Shown: positions 7,235 through 10,861 of the stretch, in pieces
Position numbering within the stretch: position 1 is the first letter of the stretch
How the letters are laid out: each line of letters begins with the position of its first letter
NCBI GenBank assembly: GCA_023400335.1
Contig: JAEXFF010000343.1
Coordinates: forward strand, 1-10,861
Direction: 5' to 3'
Length of the DNA: 10,861 nt
From: Bacteroidota bacterium
GTDB taxonomy: Bacteria > Bacteroidota > Bacteroidia > Bacteroidales > Marinifilaceae
Made by a program: the position numbers and the translations under genes
Notes under the pieces: model-generated
Seen by the model: only the letters and a program-made list of their open reading frames with translations
Database searches by the model: none
Told to the model about the DNA's origin: nothing

Positions 7235-8113
7235 TTATAAAATATTTAAGCTCTGTTCTTTAATTTTTTCCAGTTCGTCTTTCATGCGTACGACTAATTT
7301 CTGGATATCGTGGTCATTGGCTTTTGAGCCCATTGTATTGATTTCCCTGCCAATTTCCTGTGCTATGAATCCTAGTTTCCGTCCAGGAGCCTCTTCTTTC
7401 TCTACCGTTTCTGTGAAATATTGGCAATGATTGGCTAATCGTACTTTCTCCTCTGTGATGTCTAATTTTTCCAGATAATAAATGATTTCTTGTTCCATGC
7501 GGTTCTGGTCGATGTTCTGAATCTCTTTCCATTCTTTCATTTTCTCCTGCAAGCGCTGTCGTATTCCTTCGACGCGTTTTTCTTCGTATTGAGGAACTTC
7601 TGCTGCGAAAGTCTTTATCAACTCAATACGATGTAAGATATCTTGGATCAAAACCTCTCCTTCCCGTTTCCGGAATTGATCAGCCATTTCCAATGCTTCT
7701 TCGATACCGGTTTTTAATTTGAGCCATTCTGTTTCGTCGAGTTCTTCGGACGGTTGTTTGAGCGTATCGGGAAAGCGCATGATCGTTTGTAAAAGTTCAT
7801 TATTGTTGATTTCCACACCCAATGTATCGGCTACATCCAGCATCTGTTTAAAATACTGTTCCACAATCGTTTGATTGATGGATACTGCTTTTTCTGTTTC
7901 TGAATTATCAAAATAAATACAGACATCAATTTTGCCTCTTTCCAGTCGGTTTTTGATCAGATTACGGATTTCCATTTCTTTTTCTTTATAAAGATTGGGA
8001 ATCCGCAAATTAATATCGGGTTGTTTCGAGTTTAAACTTTTAACTTCAATGACTATTTTTTTATTCCCGGTTTCTATGGTTGTTTTTCCAAAGCCGGTCA
8101 TGGATTTTATCAT
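7235..8113 (-). CDS. yicC: YicC family endoribonuclease
   Basis: This 292-residue protein has the N-terminal YicC domain opening with MIKSMTGFGK (1-10) and the KSLNSKQPDINLRIP segment. The C-terminal DUF1732 domain ends in GREINTMGSKANDHDIQKL and a helix with ELEKIKEQSLNIL, which is nearly invariant in the family. A long charged helical middle (about 120-230) is typical. E. coli YicC has been reported to act on RNA, including turnover of the small RNA RyhB, and is viewed as a metal-dependent endoribonuclease; the exact role in Bacteroidetes is unknown to me. It precedes gmk, a pairing widely conserved in bacteria. A good TAnnTTTG promoter element lies 24 bases upstream of the start. Confidence 0.93.
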   Translation of the reverse strand: MIKSMTGFGKTTIETGNKKIVIEVKSLNSKQPDINLRIPNLYKEKEMEIRNLIKNRLERGKIDVCIYFDNSETEKAVSINQTIVEQYFKQMLDVADTLGVEINNNELLQTIMRFPDTLKQPSEELDETEWLKLKTGIEEALEMADQFRKREGEVLIQDILHRIELIKTFAAEVPQYEEKRVEGIRQRLQEKMKEWKEIQNIDQNRMEQEIIYYLEKLDITEEKVRLANHCQYFTETVEKEEAPGRKLGFIAQEIGREINTMGSKANDHDIQKLVVRMKDELEKIKEQSLNIL

Positions 8114-8137
8114 AATTTGCCGTATTTATTTTATCTG

Positions 8138-8145
8138 CAAAAATA
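8138..8145 (-). promoter_or_regulatory. -7 promoter element (TATTTTTG) for yicC-gmk
   Basis: On the minus strand TATTTTTG fits the Bacteroidetes TAnnTTTG consensus. It ends 24 bases before the yicC ATG at 8113, which puts transcription start near 8131 with a very short leader. The -33 region is only AT-rich (TTAATTTAC), without a clean TTTG. This is the best-placed promoter candidate in the window. Confidence 0.5.
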
Positions 8146-8237
8146 ACGATTTGTTTGTAAATTAATATACTATTCGTCTATATTTGACTGTAAGGCTGCT
8201 GAGAAGAATATCTCAAACAGTCTGTTTTTAATTCCGG

Positions 8238-9005
8238 TTAAATGGTTAATTCCAGTACAGCCGGACAGTGGTCTGAATGTTTAATTTGCGGTAATATATA
8301 AGCATCTTTTAAAAAAGGAACAATGGCCGGACTTACCATACAATAATCAATGCGCCATCCCTTGTTATTGGTCCGGGCGTTTGCCCGGAAACTCCACCAG
8401 GTATAATGATGGGGTTCTGCCGCGTGAAAATAACGGAAAGAATCGATAAAACCACTTTCCAGAAAATGGCTCATCCAGTCCCGTTCTTCCGGTAAAAAAC
8501 CACTGCTATTAGCGTTCCGGACCGGGTCGTGGATATCTATAGGACGGTGGCAGATGTTATAATCCCCGCATAATATTAATTGCGGACGTACCTGTTTTAA
8601 TTCCAAAACATAGTTTTGAAAATCTTCCAGCCATTTCATTTTAAAAGCCTGCCTTTCTTCTCCTGTTGTACCAGAGGGATGATAAACACTTACTACAGAT
8701 AAGTCTCCGTAGTCTGCTCTTATAAAACGACCTTCATTGTCATAGGGAGGAATCCCCATGCCACTGATTACCTGATCCGGTATTTTTTTAGTGAGAATTG
8801 CGACTCCGCTATATCCTTTTTTCAGAGCTGAAAAAAAATAAGAGTGATATCCCAGCATTTCAAACTCTAAAGTCGGTATCTGGTCCGGTTGCGCCTTTGT
8901 TTCTTGCAGACAGACAATATCCGGCTGCTCGGTTGAGAGCCAGTCCGTAAAACCTTTGGAAAGAGCACTTCTGAGACCGTTTACATTATAAGTAATAATT
9001 TTCAT
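8238..9005 (-). CDS. xth: exodeoxyribonuclease III (AP endonuclease)
   Basis: The 255-residue length is typical of the ExoIII/APE1 family. Active-site residues are all in place: Asn7 in YNVNGLRSA, Glu35 in LQETKAQ, Tyr108 in VYHPSG, Asp148 and Asn150 in CGDYNI, Asp220 in RIDY, and the Asp245-His246 pair in KHSDHCP. The enzyme cuts DNA 5' to abasic sites and removes 3' blocking groups during base-excision repair; it acts in the cytoplasm on the chromosome and needs a divalent metal. It lies 31 bases downstream of the small CxxC protein gene and is probably co-transcribed with it. The 124 bases to the next gene include the yicC promoter, so the operon likely ends here. Confidence 0.96.
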   Translation of the reverse strand: MKIITYNVNGLRSALSKGFTDWLSTEQPDIVCLQETKAQPDQIPTLEFEMLGYHSYFFSALKKGYSGVAILTKKIPDQVISGMGIPPYDNEGRFIRADYGDLSVVSVYHPSGTTGEERQAFKMKWLEDFQNYVLELKQVRPQLILCGDYNICHRPIDIHDPVRNANSSGFLPEERDWMSHFLESGFIDSFRYFHAAEPHHYTWWSFRANARTNNKGWRIDYCMVSPAIVPFLKDAYILPQIKHSDHCPAVLELTI

Positions 9006-9036
9006 AAATTTTTCGGATATGTTTTCTTTGTCCTGT

Positions 9037-9246
9037 TTATTTCAGCATTTCAGCTTTAAATCCGGCTTTTTGCAACGCTTGAATGATTTTTTCATCTGAA
9101 TAATCCCCTTGAACCGTCAGGATTCTATCCGGATCAGAAAGGTCAAAGATCCACTGGTTTTCAGGTACAATCTGATTTAAGAAAGGTCTGATTTTAGCTA
9201 CGCAACCTTGACATTTGGCTGTTGTTTTAAATTTGTGTATTTCCAT
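9037..9246 (-). CDS. small heavy-metal-associated (HMA-like) domain protein
   Basis: The 69-residue protein has the size and beta-alpha-beta-beta-alpha-beta layout of single HMA domains such as the copper chaperone CopZ. KCQGCVAKIRPFLN carries the CxxC pair (Cys12, Cys15) at the start of the first helix, and the end reads KIIQALQKAGFKAEML, as in HMA domains. The usual Met of GMTCxxC is replaced (TTAKCQGC), so metal preference may differ from classical copper chaperones. No metal ATPase gene is adjacent, so its partner is unknown. It starts the probable two-gene unit with xth, which may hint at expression under oxidative or metal stress; that is inference. The fold call is good, the metal unproven. 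Confidence 0.8.
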   Translation of the reverse strand: MEIHKFKTTAKCQGCVAKIRPFLNQIVPENQWIFDLSDPDRILTVQGDYSDEKIIQALQKAGFKAEMLK

Positions 9247-9268
9247 ATTTTTACTATTAAACCTTCTG

Positions 9269-9276
9269 TAAAGATA
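9269..9276 (-). promoter_or_regulatory. possible -7 element (TATCTTTA) for the HMA-xth unit
   Basis: On the minus strand TATCTTTA differs from TAnnTTTG at the last base. It ends 22 bases before the ATG at 9246, a spacing like that seen before yicC. No clear -33 TTTG is present. Confidence 0.35.
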
Positions 9277-9396
9277 ACAGAAAAGTTTGAAAAATAACGG
9301 AAAAGATTTTTCTTTCAGTGAAAACCGTTCTTTGATAATTTTTGTAAATCAGAAAGATTTAAATTTTTTGTTTCCCGGATATTCCCGCGTTTTTTG

Positions 9397-9404
9397 TAAC
9401 TTTA
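9397..9404 (+). promoter_or_regulatory. possible -7 element (TAACTTTA) for the MBL hydrolase gene
   Basis: TAACTTTA differs from TAnnTTTG at one base and ends 20 bases before the ATG at 9425. A TTTG at 9367-9370 lies 26 bases upstream, a little farther than usual for a -33 element. Confidence 0.35.
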
Positions 9405-9424
9405 GGCAATAAAAAGAATAACTT

Positions 9425-10150
9425 ATGAAAAATGAAATGATAATGATGTGTTGCCTATTGAGTACAGTGTCCGTTAAGGCAGATCCTTTTGAAAAGGATA
9501 CATTCACGACAAGAGACGGAAAAAAACTGGAGATTACATTTATTAAGCATGCCAGTCTTATGCTTGAATATGACGGACACATTATACAGGTTGATCCGAT
9601 TTCTGAATATGCAGATTATGCGAAGTTCCCAAAAGCAGATGTTATTTTAATTACCCATGAACATTACGATCATTTGGATCCTAAAGCTATTGCTGCTTCC
9701 GAAAAAGAGGGAACGGTAATTGTGAGCAATCTTTCTTCTTATGAACAAATACAGAAAGGAATAGTGATGAAAAATGGAGATAAAAGACAATTGACTCCTT
9801 ATCTTTTTATAGAAGCTGTACCCGCTTATAATACCACAGCCGGAAGAGATAAATTCCATCCGAAAGGGCGGGACAATGGGTATGTACTCACTTTAGGAGG
9901 TACCCGTATTTATATTGCCGGGGATACTGAAGACATACCGGAAATGAAGAATCTGGAAGCTATCGATATCGCTTTTTTGCCCGTTAATCAACCTTATACG
10001 ATGACTGTCCCCCAGGCAGTGAAAGCTGCAGAAAGGATAAATCCAAAGATTTTATATCCTTATCATTACGGGGAAACACCTGTCCGGGAGTTACAGGAGC
10101 AATTGAAAAACCAATCTTCGATAGAAGTGAGAATCCGGCAAATGCAATAA
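9425..10150 (+). CDS. metallo-beta-lactamase-fold hydrolase, probably exported
   Basis: This 241-residue protein has the metal-binding motif HEHYDH (78-83), Asp167 in IAGDTEDIPEM and a C-terminal His214 in YPYHYGET. These are the dinuclear zinc ligands of the MBL fold. It resembles the UlaG-like/UPF0173 branch (IKHASLMLEYDG, VDPI, FLPVNQPYTM) more than true beta-lactamases. The first 19 residues are short and hydrophobic, ending VSVKA-D, which could be a signal peptide cut after Ala19. However, the N-terminus has Glu4 and only one Lys, so the export call is weak. An in-frame stop at 9419-9421 rules out a longer start. The substrate is unknown. It appears to be a single-gene unit with its own promoter, divergent from the HMA-xth pair. 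Confidence 0.88.
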   Translation: MKNEMIMMCCLLSTVSVKADPFEKDTFTTRDGKKLEITFIKHASLMLEYDGHIIQVDPISEYADYAKFPKADVILITHEHYDHLDPKAIAASEKEGTVIVSNLSSYEQIQKGIVMKNGDKRQLTPYLFIEAVPAYNTTAGRDKFHPKGRDNGYVLTLGGTRIYIAGDTEDIPEMKNLEAIDIAFLPVNQPYTMTVPQAVKAAERINPKILYPYHYGETPVRELQEQLKNQSSIEVRIRQMQ

Positions 10151-10189
10151 ATATTCTCTACAGGAAAAAGATAAAAGGATTGTCCGGGA

Positions 10190-10440
10190 AAATGTTTCTT
10201 TGTTTAGGAGTGAAAATGCTCAGAAAGTCCAGATGTAGAAATAGTCAGGTTATCTTTAATAGAATCAGGGGATGAATGCTTCCTGACGGAAGCGGATGAA
10301 TGTTTCACTGACTAACGAAGTTTACATTCCTGATTCATTATTTCGTCCGGACCGGAGGTCCTTTAAGCTGGGGATCGTCAGACGAACTTTAATCAGGCAC
10401 AGAGAGCCGTTAATTTTTTTAATGTTTGAACATATATACC
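10190..10440 (+). repeat. dispersed intergenic element, copy B (convergent junction)
   Basis: This occupies most of the gene-free 315-base spacer 10151-10465. The core at 10264-10414 aligns base for base with 3565-3715. Inside it are a perfect 6-bp hairpin GCTTCC-TGAC-GGAAGC (10278-10293), a 6-bp pairing GAATGT/ACATTC (10298-10303 with 10324-10329) and a 5-bp hairpin GGACC-GGA-GGTCC (10349-10361). There is also a near-direct repeat, 10270-10287 and 10294-10312, that differs by one base and one insertion. The left flank (AAAATGTTTC, TTTAGGAGTGAAAATG) resembles the left flank of copy A. No open frame is conserved. Confidence 0.65.
10389..10420 (+). terminator. conserved hairpin with T tract at the end of copy B
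   Basis: TTAA (10389-10392) pairs with TTAA (10410-10413), and GGC (10396-10398) with GCC (10406-10408). Seven T residues follow (10414-10420), so it looks like a weak intrinsic terminator for plus-strand transcripts. It sits about 240 bases past the MBL gene stop codon. The same columns form a hairpin in copy A. Confidence 0.4.
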
Positions 10441-10465
10441 AATGTATTTAAGACGTAAGGAAAAT

Positions 10466-10861
10466 TTAGACAGTTCCTTTTCTCGTTTTCCTGATTTCAA
10501 TCTGTCTGGTGTTCGTTTTCATAATTTGTTCCATTTCGTATATAATCATAGCGGTTGCTCCCCAAATAAAATATTCCCCTAGCCGGTATCCGGGAGCGAT
10601 AATTTTGTGATCATGCCGGGAGAAAGAGGTAGTAGATTTGTGATTGGGATCAAATAATTCTTTCAAGGGAATGGAAATGACTTTGTCGACTTCATGAGGA
10701 GATAAAATAAATTCTGGTTTTTGAAGCACGGACCCTACGATAGGAGTAATATTATAATTACTCAGGGGAATATATAATTCGCTTAGAGTTCCCAAAATGG
10801 AGATTTCTTTTGAGGGAACTCCGATTTCTTCTTCACATTCCCGTAAGGCTGTGTCTATGGC
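10466..10861 (-). CDS. Nudix hydrolase, NudL-type CoA pyrophosphatase, 5' end outside the window
   Basis: The frame stays open to the window edge on the minus strand; about 131 C-terminal residues are visible. They begin with the second half of a Nudix box, ALRECEEEIGV (RExxEExGU), whose Glu residues bind Mg2+. Next come LSELYIPLSNYNITPIVG and ISIPLKELFD, then the C-terminal YFIWGATAMIIYEM. This order matches the CoA pyrophosphatase (UPF0035, YeaB/NudL) subgroup, which splits CoA or its derivatives into phosphopantetheine and 3',5'-ADP. The first half of the Nudix box and the UPF0035 motif lie outside the window, so the subfamily rests on the C-terminal pattern. A TTG at 10795 is internal to the open frame and is not the start. 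Confidence 0.85.
   Translation of the reverse strand, partial: AIDTALRECEEEIGVPSKEISILGTLSELYIPLSNYNITPIVGSVLQKPEFILSPHEVDKVISIPLKELFDPNHKSTTSFSRHDHKIIAPGYRLGEYFIWGATAMIIYEMEQIMKTNTRQIEIRKTRKGTV

Noticed and set aside
8215..8227. Palindrome AAACAG-T-CTGTTT just downstream of xth, with TGAGA/TCTCA beside it
   Set aside because: The arms are too close for a stable hairpin and no T tract follows on the minus strand; it may be an operator or a terminator remnant, but nothing supports a specific call.
1..10861. CRISPR array, tRNA or rRNA gene, toxin-antitoxin or defence system
   Set aside because: No regularly spaced repeats, no cloverleaf-like or rRNA-like stretch, and no gene with motifs of a defence or toxin-antitoxin family was seen on either strand.

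Overview
The window looks like a chromosomal stretch of a member of the Bacteroidetes, most probably Bacteroidales. The DNA is AT-rich, most genes lack a clear Shine-Dalgarno sequence, and several genes have upstream matches to the Bacteroidetes -7 element TAnnTTTG. The first gene belongs to an OmpA-like family common around Bacteroidales fimbrial and outer-membrane loci. The proteins suggest a gut-type anaerobe related to Odoribacter or Butyricimonas, but that finer placement is a guess from memory of protein style.

Layout, left to right. (1) 1-753, plus strand: the C-terminal part of a DUF3868/OmpA-like envelope protein, cut by the window edge. (2) 809-2194, plus: a DHA2-type MFS exporter. 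(3) 2564-3454, plus: a YitT-type membrane protein with a C-terminal DUF2179 domain, behind a 369-base leader region. (4) 3784-4791 and 4918-5478, minus: a D-lactate dehydrogenase-like enzyme downstream of nadD. (5) 5722-6330, plus: a TRIC-family cation channel, divergent from nadD. (6) 6608-7174 and 7235-8113, minus: gmk downstream of the yicC-family RNase gene. (7) 8238-9005 and 9037-9246, minus: exodeoxyribonuclease III downstream of a small CxxC metal-binding protein. (8) 9425-10150, plus: a metallo-beta-lactamase-fold hydrolase with a possible signal peptide. (9) 10466-10861, minus: the C-terminal part of a NudL-type Nudix CoA pyrophosphatase, cut by the window edge.

Most genes are housekeeping: NAD synthesis (nadD), NADH reoxidation (D-LDH), GMP phosphorylation (gmk), RNA turnover (yicC), base-excision repair (xth) and nucleotide sanitation (Nudix). 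From memory, yicC, gmk and nadD form one cluster in many Bacteroidetes. Here yicC-gmk and nadD are on the same strand but are separated by an oppositely oriented TRIC gene and a non-coding spacer.

The most unusual signal is non-coding. All three convergent gene junctions (3455-3783, 6331-6607, 10151-10465) are long spacers of about 280-330 bases. Two of them carry a clearly related element: 151 bases align without a gap between 3565-3715 and 10264-10414, with about 70% identity by hand count. The element includes small hairpins at matching columns and is bordered by words resembling AAAATGTTTAA. The third spacer shares words and perhaps an inverted, diverged copy. I found no known defence or mobile system, CRISPR array, tRNA or rRNA.
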